Assembly: GCA_023228875.1 (NCBI GenBank)
Contig: JALOAG010000011.1
Span: 1-58,612 of the forward strand
Length of the DNA stretch: 58,612 nucleotides
Direction of reading: 5' to 3'
DNA from: Bacteroidia bacterium
GTDB taxonomy: Bacteria > Bacteroidota > Bacteroidia > NS11-12g > UBA955
The position numbers and the translations under genes were made by a program. How positions within the stretch are numbered: the stretch's first letter is position 1; each line of letters opens with the position of its first letter. Under the pieces are notes generated by a model. That model saw nothing but the letters and a program-made list of their open reading frames with translations, ran no database searches and was not told where the DNA came from. Shown piece by piece: positions 14,440 to 23,762 of the stretch.

Positions 14440-15510
14440 ATGAGTTCTAAAAGATTTAAAGATTTACCAGAGTTTGTTAAAAAAGGCGAATTTTGTGTGA
14501 CGTTACCTAACACGAAGTATCCGTATGATCCGTTTAAGCAACTAAGAATAAGTGCTTTGGATCCTTTTTATTCTTTTAAACACGTGAGTAATGTGATTGA
14601 AGAAAACCCTAGCTGGACTTTGGGTTTAAAAGTCGGGAGCGCAAACATATCGGCGATCGATATCGACAATTGTTTGACCGACGGGCATATAAGCATGCTG
14701 GCATTAAATATTATAAACGAGCTCGGGGCATATGCAGAACTTTCGCCGAGTATGACCGGTATAAGAATTTTATTTAAGACCGATACACCGTTTGATATCA
14801 AGCGATATTATGTAAAGAACAGTGCTTTGGGTATTGAATATTATGACGCCAAACATTGTTTAATAAGCGGCGCCCGCATGGTGCGCCTGACGGGGCACTT
14901 TTTGTATAAAGGTGAAGCGAAAGTTGACGCGTCAAACTTTTTAGAAAAATATATGAAACGCCCACGTTTAACCCAGGTCACAAGTGAACTCGATGATGTA
15001 GAATTTAACGAAAATCGTGCACGGGTTATAAGTTACTTAGTTAATGTATTGCCGGATTTTTATGAGTTTAATAGTCGCAATATTGATTATCTTTCGGAGT
15101 CGGAATGGGATTTATTGATATTAAATAAGATAGCCGAATATACTGATGCTTTCCAAGAAATCGAATATGCTTTTAAAAACAGTCGTTATTATTTGACGAA
15201 AGATAAAATGCACCTTAAAAAATGGAACAATCAGCGGTATGTTGCTGGTACTTGGTTAAGAGTTACAAGCAGTGAGCCTCATACACTTTTACAAGAGTGG
15301 GTGAAAGATATTCCTGAAACCTTAGAAGCAAAAGAACCATTAACAGCTGCGTTAGTTCGGGTTTTGGAAGAGATTGGTATTATAAAAACTTCGAATAAAT
15401 CCGCAGTAGATAAAAATATTGAGACCGAAGAAATGATAAAAGCACTTATTTACGCAGCGGAAATTGGTATAACCGCGAGAGTGTGGCGTAACATGCGTGG
15501 GAAACTATAG
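14440..15510 (+). CDS. PrimPol-like primase (bifunctional primase/polymerase domain)
   Basis: Residues 60-125 read like an archaeo-eukaryotic primase core: WTLGLKVGSANISAIDIDN (catalytic DxD), then AELSPSMTGIRILFKT in the place of the usual S-S-G-GIH motif, and a later GARMVRLTGHF strand. It would make primers on the phage template. Missing from it is a helicase, which is supplied by the SF3 gene at 10595. The last 150 residues are helical and unassigned. ATG with an AAAAGGGG site, at the end of a leader of about 450 nt carrying two structured RNAs, so its expression may be controlled by them. Confidence 0.75.
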   Translation: MSSKRFKDLPEFVKKGEFCVTLPNTKYPYDPFKQLRISALDPFYSFKHVSNVIEENPSWTLGLKVGSANISAIDIDNCLTDGHISMLALNIINELGAYAELSPSMTGIRILFKTDTPFDIKRYYVKNSALGIEYYDAKHCLISGARMVRLTGHFLYKGEAKVDASNFLEKYMKRPRLTQVTSELDDVEFNENRARVISYLVNVLPDFYEFNSRNIDYLSESEWDLLILNKIAEYTDAFQEIEYAFKNSRYYLTKDKMHLKKWNNQRYVAGTWLRVTSSEPHTLLQEWVKDIPETLEAKEPLTAALVRVLEEIGIIKTSNKSAVDKNIETEEMIKALIYAAEIGITARVWRNMRGKL

Positions 15511-15530
15511 ATATTTATTTAAAAATGAAT

Positions 15531-15536
15531 TATAAT
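15531..15536 (+). promoter_or_regulatory. TATAAT box, late-type promoter candidate (portal)
   Basis: TATAAT 20 nt before the ATG, without a recognisable -35 box. The same arrangement occurs before 19708, 23763, 27058, 31965, 34942 and 39975. Confidence 0.4.
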
Positions 15537-15555
15537 TAAATAATAAGGAGCAAAA

Positions 15556-17175
15556 ATGAACTACGAACAATATATTCAAGAAATCGCAAAAATAGCAAAA
15601 ATGGAACCATCCAATTTATTCGCTATGCCTATTGATGATTTTGCCAAAGTTTTGCAGGACAGTAATCAAGAATATATTACTGCTCGCCAATTACACTATA
15701 AAAAAGAAATCGAAGACTTGAAAGAAGAGGGTAGCGAAAAAAGCCTTGGCAAGATGCGGCGTTTACAAGACGCCTACGACAACGCGGCGATGATGATTGG
15801 TCGCAGCGACGCCTTTTCCTCTTTTGATTCTTATGATATAAACGGCATGCTCTATAACTGGTATTTATGGACAGCGCTGTACGTGAGTAGTTGGGTATTT
15901 GCACGTGCGATTGATCGACCAGCAACGGATATGATTCGTGCCGGTTGGAAAATTGTTCCGGAATTGAAAGAAGATAAATTAGAAATAAAAAATGAAACTG
16001 GAAAAATAGTTATCCAAAATATTCGTTTTGATCACTCGTTATTTAATACAAAAATGCGCGAAATGATTCAACCAATCATTCAAGCTTTGAAATGGTCACG
16101 TCTTTATGGTGGAGCAATTTGTTGCTTATTAACCGAAGAAGAAGATGTTACTGAATATGAAAAACCGTTAGAAAAATTAGAAAAAGGCAAACCCTTTCGC
16201 TTGCTGCCAGCTGACCGTTGGCAGCAAGTTTTTCCGTCAGCCAATATGGTAACGGACGTTAAAAGTATTGATTATAATACACCCGAGTATTATTCGGTGA
16301 GGACGGATGCAGGATCATTTCGTTTTCACCACACGCGTGTGCTGCGTTTCGCAAACGGCGCGGCCCCAGAATTAATCAGCCGTATGTTAATGGGTTGGGG
16401 TATTCCCGACGGGGTGAGACTCTTTAACGAAATAAACCGCGACGAAAAAATTAAAAATATGATCACAAGTGCGCTCGCTAAGAACTCATTAGAAATTATT
16501 AAAATGGGTGGTATGAAACAATACATGAGTGATCAATTAACCCCGGAGATGGAGGCAGAGCTCGATAATAAACTAGCGATGATTAATCGTTATCGTTCTT
16601 TTAACTCGCTACTGTTTCTTGATAAAGACGATGATTACTCACGTCACGAGGGCGGCCCGATCGGGACTTTATCACAACTAATGGACACAAACTCGCGCTT
16701 TGTAGCAGGTGCCATACCGATGCCGCAAGTGTTATTATACGGTGACCAGCAGACAGGATTGAGTGGTAATTCTTTTGACGATTTATTATTATATGAAGAC
16801 CATTTGATGAGTTTGCGGCATGAGCGATTAGAGGGATCTATTATAAAAGCCTCAAAATGGATATGCGATTATTTGGGTTATGAAACAGAATCAATTAGAG
16901 TAATATTTAATTCTTCTTTACCGGTACCCGAAAGCAAAAAAGTTGAAAACACCAATGCTCATTTTGAGATGTGGAAAACAGCACTTGATATGGGTATTTA
17001 TAAAAAATCAATGGTTTTAGAAGAAATAAGAAATAAGCGCGACGAGTTAGCAATTGGTGATTCTGTTACGGAAGAAATGGTTGAACAAATGCGTTTAGAA
17101 GAAGGTTTAGAAAAAGATTCTGAACCGGCTACTGAAGAAGAAAACGGCGAAGAGTTATTACCGCCGACAGAATAA
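15556..17175 (+). CDS. Portal protein (DUF1073-like)
   Basis: 539 residues with the family signature near residues 110-135: WVFARAIDRPATDMIRAGW, followed by ALKWSRLYGGAICCLL and a large central domain with PMPQVLLYGDQQTGLSGNSFDD. Portal proteins of this type form the 12-mer ring at one capsid vertex through which terminase pumps DNA and to which the neck attaches. Length fits. The C-terminus is acidic. Unusually, the terminase and the capsid gene are not next to it: tail genes follow at once. Confidence 0.85.
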   Translation: MNYEQYIQEIAKIAKMEPSNLFAMPIDDFAKVLQDSNQEYITARQLHYKKEIEDLKEEGSEKSLGKMRRLQDAYDNAAMMIGRSDAFSSFDSYDINGMLYNWYLWTALYVSSWVFARAIDRPATDMIRAGWKIVPELKEDKLEIKNETGKIVIQNIRFDHSLFNTKMREMIQPIIQALKWSRLYGGAICCLLTEEEDVTEYEKPLEKLEKGKPFRLLPADRWQQVFPSANMVTDVKSIDYNTPEYYSVRTDAGSFRFHHTRVLRFANGAAPELISRMLMGWGIPDGVRLFNEINRDEKIKNMITSALAKNSLEIIKMGGMKQYMSDQLTPEMEAELDNKLAMINRYRSFNSLLFLDKDDDYSRHEGGPIGTLSQLMDTNSRFVAGAIPMPQVLLYGDQQTGLSGNSFDDLLLYEDHLMSLRHERLEGSIIKASKWICDYLGYETESIRVIFNSSLPVPESKKVENTNAHFEMWKTALDMGIYKKSMVLEEIRNKRDELAIGDSVTEEMVEQMRLEEGLEKDSEPATEEENGEELLPPTE

Positions 17176-17191
17176 AGAAAGGGGTAATAAA

Positions 17192-17947
17192 ATGGAAACT
17201 ATTAAAATTAGAGAGTTAATTATTAAAAAGGAAGAAGAAATAAAACGCCTCGAAAAATTATTAGAAAAATACGAAAAAGCGCTTTCGCCGCAGGCTTTTG
17301 AAGAGGTTATGAAACAACGAGATCTGCCTTATAATGAGCGCCGTTTAGATCGAAACGATTGGGCAATTGATGATTATATGCGCACCTATCTCAAGATAAA
17401 AGAAGCTCGTGAAACCCTTGCGCGGCATGAGCTACGGATGCAAAAAATTGCTAATTATAAAGCATTGCCAGAAATAAAAGTGCTGCGTGATTTTTTGAAT
17501 GAGTGGGTAGAGCGCGTAACTGGCTTCGTTTTAGATACATATAAAAGTTACAAAGAAGCGTATCGCGAAATGGAAGGCTCATTAAAAGGTCTTTCTTATG
17601 ATGAAAAACAAAAAGCGCGTCGTTTGTTTTATAAAACGTGGGACGGTAAGTTATCGCGACGTTGGGTTAGTCTCTTAACTTACGAACGCGCAATGAACTG
17701 GGAAACCAAAATAAGAGAAGTTTTAGAAAAAGAAGCAACCCGTAAATATGAAACGCTTGTTAATAAAGTGACAGACATTGTCGGAAATATTATTGACGTT
17801 GCCGCAATAAGAGTGGGTAGTAACGGCGAATTAAACGGTATTATTCACGGTGACAAAGGAACAGCAAAAGTGTTAACGATCGGGGCCGGAGGTTACAATA
17901 TTCAAGTATTTCATTTTCGCACATTAATCAGCGAGGTAAAACAATGA
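17192..17947 (+). CDS. Hypothetical protein downstream of portal, 251 aa
   Basis: AAAGGGG site. The N-terminal 100 residues are charged coiled coil. The C-terminal part ends in NGIIHGDKGTAKVLTIGAG and an FHFR strand, suggesting a small beta domain. Position after the portal suggests a minor head or morphogenesis protein, but I see no diagnostic motif. Overlaps the next gene by 4 nt. Confidence 0.6.
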   Translation: METIKIRELIIKKEEEIKRLEKLLEKYEKALSPQAFEEVMKQRDLPYNERRLDRNDWAIDDYMRTYLKIKEARETLARHELRMQKIANYKALPEIKVLRDFLNEWVERVTGFVLDTYKSYKEAYREMEGSLKGLSYDEKQKARRLFYKTWDGKLSRRWVSLLTYERAMNWETKIREVLEKEATRKYETLVNKVTDIVGNIIDVAAIRVGSNGELNGIIHGDKGTAKVLTIGAGGYNIQVFHFRTLISEVKQ

Positions 17948-18588
17948 AAATTAAACTAAACACTAATTTTGAACCTTATTTTATACCTGTTGATTTAAGC
18001 AGACGGACGCAATACAAAGGCCGCGACTATACTGCACGCCAGTTGCGAGCGTTCGTAGAACGTAACGCCCAACAGCAACAAGCACGGTCGAAATTCATTC
18101 GTGGTATAAATTACGATGGGATGGATCCCCACGATCCGCGGGACTTACATTTTAGCAGTGATTCACAAGATGGTTCACAACGCTATCAGTTAAAGTTACG
18201 CTTTTTTGATTTTGCCAATCTTGCACCGCGTAATAAAAAAGAAGTTATTAATTTATTGAACGAAACTGACGTTGGTATTTACTGCACTTGCCCGTCATTC
18301 CTCTACTGGGGCGCTGCGTATAAGGCCGACCAGATGGGTTATGGTATCGTTAGCGAGTCCCGTGCCCCACGCGATCCAAATAAGGCAAAAAAGGACGCTT
18401 TCTATGCTTGCAAGCATGCCCAGGCCGTTTTACGAGCGATGCCGTTTTGGTGGCCAAAAGTGCGGCGAGATTATATAAATTATTATCGAGAGCAATCCGA
18501 AAAAATAATGAAGCAGGAGCTGAGCACTACGGAAGATACGCTCGCCCGCGAGGAAATAATTAAAGAAAACAAAGAAGGGTGGAAATAA
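17944..18588 (+). CDS. SWIM-type zinc-finger protein, 214 aa
   Basis: Contains C114-x-C116 in IYCTCPSF and C156-x-H158 in YACKHAQAVL, the CxC-xn-CxH pattern of SWIM zinc fingers. The spacing (39 residues) is longer than usual because of an inserted basic loop. SWIM domains bind DNA or protein. Genes with this pattern are found in structural regions of some large phages, and the position between portal and tail chaperones suggests a virion or assembly role; that part is inference. Coupled to the previous gene by a 4-nt overlap. Confidence 0.7.
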   Translation: MKIKLNTNFEPYFIPVDLSRRTQYKGRDYTARQLRAFVERNAQQQQARSKFIRGINYDGMDPHDPRDLHFSSDSQDGSQRYQLKLRFFDFANLAPRNKKEVINLLNETDVGIYCTCPSFLYWGAAYKADQMGYGIVSESRAPRDPNKAKKDAFYACKHAQAVLRAMPFWWPKVRRDYINYYREQSEKIMKQELSTTEDTLAREEIIKENKEGWK

Positions 18589-18591
18589 TAT

Positions 18592-19167
18592 ATGCCAGAT
18601 GAGTTTAGAAGTATTCATAGTACCGCAAGAGTTGCAACTTCTTATATAGGAAAATTAAAAAGCAAGTTAGAATCATGGGGTCGAAAAATGACCGAAGATT
18701 TAGGAAAAATGCGCGGTAAAGAAGCGGCTTCAGCTATTGAAGTTGATGAAAACCTTAAAAAATTCGAAAAATCAATTCCCAATTTAAAAGAATTGAAACA
18801 AAAAGCAGACAACGATAAAAGCGAAGAAAAAGAGGACTCCAATAACTATAGTATTATCATGGCTGAGTACAGTAAATGGTGGAAAGAACTATTTATTCCT
18901 TTTAGTAAAAAGTTTTTACCTTTGTTAAAAGAATTTAAAACTTTAGAAGAGATGGAGAAAGTTTTAAAAGACGCGCGACAAAAACTAAATATATTAATTA
19001 AAAAAGAAGCAGAACAAGAAAAAGAAGTAAAACAAGAAGATAGCTCATTTGCTTATTTAACCAATAAATTAAGCAAAGGTAATGACAAACCACGCTCGCG
19101 GTTTGTTATAAAAATTAAAAAAATAGCAGGAGGAAAACAGAATGGAACAAAAAACAACAACGATTAA
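18592..19167 (+). CDS. Hypothetical coiled-coil protein, 191 aa
   Basis: Highly charged and Lys/Glu-rich, with two predicted coiled-coil stretches (residues 40-85 and 118-150). The last 26 nt overlap the tail chaperone gene. By position it may be a tail or head-tail assembly factor. Confidence 0.6.
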   Translation: MPDEFRSIHSTARVATSYIGKLKSKLESWGRKMTEDLGKMRGKEAASAIEVDENLKKFEKSIPNLKELKQKADNDKSEEKEDSNNYSIIMAEYSKWWKELFIPFSKKFLPLLKEFKTLEEMEKVLKDARQKLNILIKKEAEQEKEVKQEDSSFAYLTNKLSKGNDKPRSRFVIKIKKIAGGKQNGTKNNND

Positions 19168-19453
19168 CGGTGTAAAAGTGCGGTTAAAACAGTTAAAAGC
19201 TCCCCAAGTAATGGCCTTTTTAACCGTTTACGGTAAAGGTTTAGAGAGCGATGATTTTGACGCCATATCAAAGAGTTATGAAGAATTATTTAGTTGGGTT
19301 GAAGCTGAAATAGGAGGGGTCTGGGTTGCTGCTTACGACAAGTTAAGCGGCACGAGCATTGTGGATGCCCTGGCTCCATCTTTCACAGATCCAGCAATTA
19401 TTCCGCAGATTCTTAATTTGCTTGATTCTTTTTTACCGCGTTCCAGCGAATAA
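19142..19453 (+). CDS. Tail assembly chaperone, short form (G-like), 103 aa
   Basis: Small protein directly upstream of the tape measure gene, the usual place of the two-part tail assembly chaperone. Near its end the codons TCT TTT TTA contain the slippery heptamer T TTT TTA (19429-19435). A -1 slip there continues into the frame of the next gene, giving a fused product of about 179 residues, as in the lambda G/GT system. The short form stops at TAA 19451-19453. Confidence 0.75.
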   Translation: MEQKTTTINGVKVRLKQLKAPQVMAFLTVYGKGLESDDFDAISKSYEELFSWVEAEIGGVWVAAYDKLSGTSIVDALAPSFTDPAIIPQILNLLDSFLPRSSE

Positions 19454-19680
19454 ATAATATTTTTAATCAAATGAATGCGTTATCGTCGGCTGGAGCGCAT
19501 GGCGAATTAAGAAACCAAAACATGTCCTATCATACTTTGTTTGAATTTTTGATTATTAATAAATATGAAACTTTAAAAAATCTTAAGGATTATGATATAG
19601 AAGATTTTTTGTACTTGGTAGAAATTGCAGCAGTCACCGAATTAGGAAAGTTACGGTCTCTATCAAAAATGAAACAATAA
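19426..19680 (+). CDS. Tail assembly chaperone, T-like part read by -1 frameshift
   Basis: The frame is open from 19426 and contains an ATG at 19471, but no Shine-Dalgarno sequence precedes it (ATTTTTAATCAA). After the slip at 19429-19435 it adds 81 residues (TAFQRINNIFNQMNA onwards) to the first 98 residues of the G-like protein. G-T fusions bind the tape measure and recruit tail tube protein during tail assembly. An independent 69-residue product from ATG 19471 cannot be excluded. Confidence 0.7.
   Translation, partial: FFFTAFQRINNIFNQMNALSSAGAHGELRNQNMSYHTLFEFLIINKYETLKNLKDYDIEDFLYLVEIAAVTELGKLRSLSKMKQ
19429..19435 (+). promoter_or_regulatory. -1 ribosomal frameshift site T TTT TTA
   Basis: Heptamer of the X XXY YYZ type aligned with the zero frame of the 19142 gene (TCT|TTT|TTA). 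The -1 frame is open from 19426 and runs straight into the 19471-19680 frame, which has no ribosome site of its own. Confidence 0.75.
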
Positions 19681-19685
19681 TATGT

Positions 19686-19691
19686 TATAAT
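19686..19691 (+). promoter_or_regulatory. TATAAT box before tape measure gene
   Basis: Within a block AATATGTTATAATAATATAA that is repeated exactly before the gene at 23763. No -35 box is recognisable. Confidence 0.4.
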
Positions 19692-19707
19692 AATATAAAG
19701 AGGAATT

Positions 19708-20790
19708 ATGGCAAACAAAAAAATAGATCGTGATATTATTATAAAGCTTCCTGCCGCCGCCCTCGCGGCGCTACGCAAGGATATAGCAGAGACTGTCGTC
19801 AAAGGTATTGAGGACGGTTTTAAAAAATCAAAAAAAGCTAAAAGTAAAGACAAAAAAGTAGATATTGGGTCAGAAGAAAGACAAAAGTTAAAAAGCGAAG
19901 GTCTGTTAAAAGAAACGAGCGAAACGACTAAAAAATTAGCCGCGATGCGCGCCGGTTTTAAAAAACTAAGCGCAGTTATCGGAGTAGCAGTTCAAGCAAT
20001 TGAAGCTTTCATGAAAATAATGGAACATGTTGAAACGCGCAGTTTAAGTGCAATTTCTCATAATAGTCTGTTTACCGACAAAAATACGATGGATATGATG
20101 CAGCGCACCGGTCAGTCCGCTAGCGAAAGCGCGGCGACGCAGCGAGCATTAGATACGTTGGGTATTAGTCTCAGCGATATTCAGAGTGGTAAAATTACGG
20201 CAAGCCAAATGGAAATGTTCCAGCAGCTACGAGAAGAGCATATCAATTCTATCGAACAAAGCAACCGAGCTTCTGAAGGAATGTTTTTAAAATGGCAAGA
20301 GTTTGCAGTAAAATTATCAACGATGCGTGATATGCTCGGTGACAAATTAACGCAAATGCTCGGCGAAAGCGGTGCGGTTGAACAAATCGTCGACGCAGTT
20401 GCCCCGTTGATAGATACTGTTTTTGGTGTTTTAGAAGATCTTATGCCCTTGATAGGGAATATTTTAAATATGATAGTCCCGTTGATAAAAATACTGGTGC
20501 GGCAACTGGAGATGACACGAGAATTATTAAAACCAGTTATCGCAGTCGTGAGCTGGGTGATACAATTAGTAACTGAGGTTTTGAATTTTATTGATCAACT
20601 AAACAACGCTGTTTATAATATGTTTAAGAAGTGGCTTGGATGGATTGGTATAAAATTACCGGATCGCAGTGAAAATACTACTTCTTATACTGTTAGCACT
20701 GCTAACACTAATAATACTCATCAGGTGGTAAATCAATATAATCAGATAAGTAATGATTTATGGTCGAATCAATACGGAATGGTGAATTAG
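19708..20790 (+). CDS. Tail tape measure protein (short)
   Basis: 360 residues: basic N-terminus, long helical body, and a hydrophobic stretch at about 225-300 (DAVAPLIDTVFGVLEDLMPL, LIGNILNMIVPLIKIL, AVVSWVIQLVTEVLNFI). A polar Asn/Thr-rich end follows. Position after the chaperone pair and before the baseplate genes fits a tape measure. At roughly 1.5 angstrom per helical residue it implies a short tail, near 50 nm (estimate from the known length rule). Confidence 0.75.
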   Translation: MANKKIDRDIIIKLPAAALAALRKDIAETVVKGIEDGFKKSKKAKSKDKKVDIGSEERQKLKSEGLLKETSETTKKLAAMRAGFKKLSAVIGVAVQAIEAFMKIMEHVETRSLSAISHNSLFTDKNTMDMMQRTGQSASESAATQRALDTLGISLSDIQSGKITASQMEMFQQLREEHINSIEQSNRASEGMFLKWQEFAVKLSTMRDMLGDKLTQMLGESGAVEQIVDAVAPLIDTVFGVLEDLMPLIGNILNMIVPLIKILVRQLEMTRELLKPVIAVVSWVIQLVTEVLNFIDQLNNAVYNMFKKWLGWIGIKLPDRSENTTSYTVSTANTNNTHQVVNQYNQISNDLWSNQYGMVN

Positions 20791-20799
20791 GAGATAATT

Positions 20800-22227
20800 A
20801 TGAGTCAAGTTTATGTGGCATTATTTAAAATAAAAAACGAATCGTTTGATAAAAATCGATTCGGATTAAGCGATAACGAATTCTTATTAGATGTTATTTC
20901 GGGGTTTTCTTTTTCAAAAAATATTAATACTACTACGCAGCCTGTTTTGGATGGAAGCCAGCGCATGACAAATGTGTCACGTGAACCGGGCTCCTTACGG
21001 ATAGAAGGTTTAATCGGTGAACACCATTTTGCTCGCGGTGAGCGTAAACCGTATATTAACCCTACTCAGACACGTGGGAAAAAGGGGCAGGGTTTTTCAA
21101 CACTTTCTCAAACCGTTCCTCGTACTGTTGTTATTCAACAGTTATTAGAATACTTGCGTGACGAAGCAATCTTTTTAGACATATATGCACAGAATGGGAA
21201 AATGATATATCGTAACTATATATTGAAACAAATTAATTATAGCCAAGAGAATATTGATGCGTTGCGGGTTTCGTTGAACTTTGAAGAAGTTTTGATGTTT
21301 GAAAATCCTTTTTTTGATCTAAAAGATGAAACAGATTCATCCGATCAAAAAACATTAACTAATAGTCAAGTAACGGCAGATATTAAATTCGTTGAACCAA
21401 AATCCAGCAGTCAAGAAGATATACAACGAGCAATAGCTAATATGGTTTATAAATTACCTTCTCATGCGAGGGCGATAATCGGTGCTCCTTTAGAAAAAAG
21501 CGGAGCTTATAATGTTGATTATGAATTGAAAAGATATATGGTAAAGGCTAATGAAAATGGTGAAGCTGATTTAAAAATAGCTCATGATCAAAGTTGGGAC
21601 AAACCAGTAAATATAACCGTTACTACAACAAAAAACACATTAACTTCTTATTTGGACAGAACCGGAGAAAACTTTATTGATGCCCATCCTCATATAGTAT
21701 TTAATTTTTCTGCCAGAAAGGAAACAGAAAGAGTAGGCACGCACAATACCCCGAGGGATTATCTTGTAGGTGGGTATAAAATATGGCTTTTCTTCTCTTC
21801 TGATAAAGGTGATACTTTATTATCAAAAAAAGAAGCGTACGGAAGACACCCTCATCCTGCGGCCGAATTAATGAAAAAAAAATTCTCCGGTGATAAGTTT
21901 TTTGTCAGCGGGGGTTCTCATTATGTTTTGGATGAAGAGTCGAAGGCTGTTCGCGCGCAAGAAAAGGGTTGGAGTTTTTTAAGACCTGTGAAAGAAGACA
22001 AGTGGGGCACGGTGGTTAATTTGTTAGGTGATGATTCTCTTGGATATTTGTACAATGCGACATTTTCTACGCACGGGTTTAGATTTCTGCTTAATTATAG
22101 TACTTATCTGATGTATATGAATTTTATTTGGATTCACCCAGTGTATTGGCAAAAAATAAAAGAGCGTTTGCAACTTTGGGTTAATGAGTCACGGGCAATA
22201 ACTTTAGATAGGAAATTAACTAATTAA
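20800..22227 (+). CDS. Baseplate/tail hub-proximal protein, 475 aa
   Basis: The N-terminal 170 residues (FSFSKNINTTTQPVLDGSQ, then EPGSLRIEGLIGEHHF and TVVIQQLLEYLRDEAIFLDI) resemble the first domain of tail-initiator proteins that bridge tube and baseplate. The C-terminal 300 residues are unassigned. Directly after the tape measure and 2 nt before the next gene, in a run of baseplate genes. Confidence 0.6.
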   Translation: MSQVYVALFKIKNESFDKNRFGLSDNEFLLDVISGFSFSKNINTTTQPVLDGSQRMTNVSREPGSLRIEGLIGEHHFARGERKPYINPTQTRGKKGQGFSTLSQTVPRTVVIQQLLEYLRDEAIFLDIYAQNGKMIYRNYILKQINYSQENIDALRVSLNFEEVLMFENPFFDLKDETDSSDQKTLTNSQVTADIKFVEPKSSSQEDIQRAIANMVYKLPSHARAIIGAPLEKSGAYNVDYELKRYMVKANENGEADLKIAHDQSWDKPVNITVTTTKNTLTSYLDRTGENFIDAHPHIVFNFSARKETERVGTHNTPRDYLVGGYKIWLFFSSDKGDTLLSKKEAYGRHPHPAAELMKKKFSGDKFFVSGGSHYVLDEESKAVRAQEKGWSFLRPVKEDKWGTVVNLLGDDSLGYLYNATFSTHGFRFLLNYSTYLMYMNFIWIHPVYWQKIKERLQLWVNESRAITLDRKLTN

Positions 22228-22229
22228 AA

Positions 22230-23231
22230 ATGACATACGATGAACGCAGCGCATATTTAAAACGAGAATTAGTAGTAGTTCTTTTTGATAAATATTATAA
22301 TAGTGTAGCTTTTAGAGGTTCAAAAATAACCGCAGGGGGCAGCAAGTTTATAGGTATCCAACAGGATAATTTTGTAATTAAATTACATAACATCAATTAT
22401 GCTCTACTGGCGGATGCATTATCACGAGGTTATCGTTACATCCGAGTGCAGATAGAAGAAAAAAACAAAAAAGCGACAATTGTTTTTAACGGCGAAATAC
22501 GGATGGTGAACGTCGGTAAATCGAGCGCTGTCGAGCGCGAGGTAGAGTTTATATGTCTCACCCGCGCGAGCGATATTTTAGCGAACATGGTGGTTCCAAT
22601 AACAATGCATTCGAGTATGAACGGGTGGGCTATTAAAGAGGCGCTAGCGGTGTTAGAGGATTCGATTTATATACATTACGGTGAAAAAATAAACCTGCGT
22701 AACGGTTTAGATAAAGATTTAGAAAAAATTCACATCAAAGAATCTTATAATGCCCATAAATCACCGGTCGAAATAATAGAAGACTTGGTTACTTTAGTAA
22801 ACGAGCGTAAGCCGATAGGGGCAAATACACCCGCGTGGTTTGACTATAAATTAACCGCTTCTGAAAACAACAGCGACGGACTATTTAGTATTTTTTCTAG
22901 CAATGAACCAATAAGAGCGCTGAATATAGGACCGGAAACAGGTTTGTTGGACGCTCCCACAATTTCTGATTTAGAAATATCTTTCAATCATGTTTATCAT
23001 GACTCATTGGTCCCAGGTCGGTTGGTAAGATTAGATAATAAATGGGTTTCAACGATGGGTAACGATAGCGCCTTTGTATGGGCTTGGGATCCCTCACACC
23101 AATATCTAATTACCGAGGTGCGCTATTCGTTGGAAAATTACCCTAATCGTTTTACCGTCTCTTGTCGGGCTCGTTCTTACAGCAAATACAATAGATTTAC
23201 TGCGACAAATCAAATATATGGAGAAAATTAA
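22230..23231 (+). CDS. Baseplate hub protein (gp27/D-like), 333 aa
   Basis: Position between the tail-initiator-like gene and the small baseplate genes, and a beta-rich sequence with strands such as RYIRVQIEEKNKKATIVFNG and VPGRLVRLDNKW, fit a hub protein forming the trimeric ring at the tip of the tail tube. No lysozyme or LysM motif is visible. Assignment by context and general composition. Confidence 0.55.
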   Translation: MTYDERSAYLKRELVVVLFDKYYNSVAFRGSKITAGGSKFIGIQQDNFVIKLHNINYALLADALSRGYRYIRVQIEEKNKKATIVFNGEIRMVNVGKSSAVEREVEFICLTRASDILANMVVPITMHSSMNGWAIKEALAVLEDSIYIHYGEKINLRNGLDKDLEKIHIKESYNAHKSPVEIIEDLVTLVNERKPIGANTPAWFDYKLTASENNSDGLFSIFSSNEPIRALNIGPETGLLDAPTISDLEISFNHVYHDSLVPGRLVRLDNKWVSTMGNDSAFVWAWDPSHQYLITEVRYSLENYPNRFTVSCRARSYSKYNRFTATNQIYGEN

Positions 23232-23234
23232 ATT

Positions 23235-23735
23235 ATGAGAATCATGGACAAAAAAACCCTCAAACGCGATGACCGGCGGCTAACCGAAGCCACTCATGTT
23301 AAGAGCAAACGTAACGAAGCTTTTGCATCGTTGGCGCTGTTAAAAAAAGAAGGTAAAAGATTAGTATTATACCCTATACCCTCTCGTAATATTAATGATC
23401 TGGTAAATGAGGGCAAAGAGCGAAAAATGAAAAACATACAGACACCGCCGATGAAAATTACTGAATTTTTTATTGGTAGACAATTGCTTGAGTCATATTC
23501 CTATTGGGGGGAGCTCTTGTCAGATACAGGAAGCGTGCTTGTTTATATTGTTTATTTTGATGAAGAAATGCGCCCTTATTATGAATTTTATATAAATAGT
23601 ACTAATATTACAAAATCTGAGCCAAACAATTACAAATCAAACCGCTCAACCCGAGGCATTGATAAATCCTGCGTGATAGTAGATATATTAATGACAAACA
23701 AAGATTTAGAAAAGGCGTTATCTTTGCAAGGATAA
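23235..23735 (+). CDS. Putative baseplate-associated protein, 166 aa
   Basis: Follows the hub gene by 3 nt. Basic N-terminus, beta-rich C-terminal half (VLVYIVYFDEEMRPYYEFYI). Likely a small tail or baseplate component from its position; no family recognised. Confidence 0.5.
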   Translation: MRIMDKKTLKRDDRRLTEATHVKSKRNEAFASLALLKKEGKRLVLYPIPSRNINDLVNEGKERKMKNIQTPPMKITEFFIGRQLLESYSYWGELLSDTGSVLVYIVYFDEEMRPYYEFYINSTNITKSEPNNYKSNRSTRGIDKSCVIVDILMTNKDLEKALSLQG

Positions 23736-23740
23736 TATGT

Positions 23741-23746
23741 TATAAT
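23741..23746 (+). promoter_or_regulatory. TATAAT box before the gp25-like gene
   Basis: Second copy of the block AATATGTTATAATAATATAA (also around 19683-19702), directly followed by the ribosome site AAAGGAG. Confidence 0.4.
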
Positions 23747-23762
23747 AATATAAAGGAGAGTT

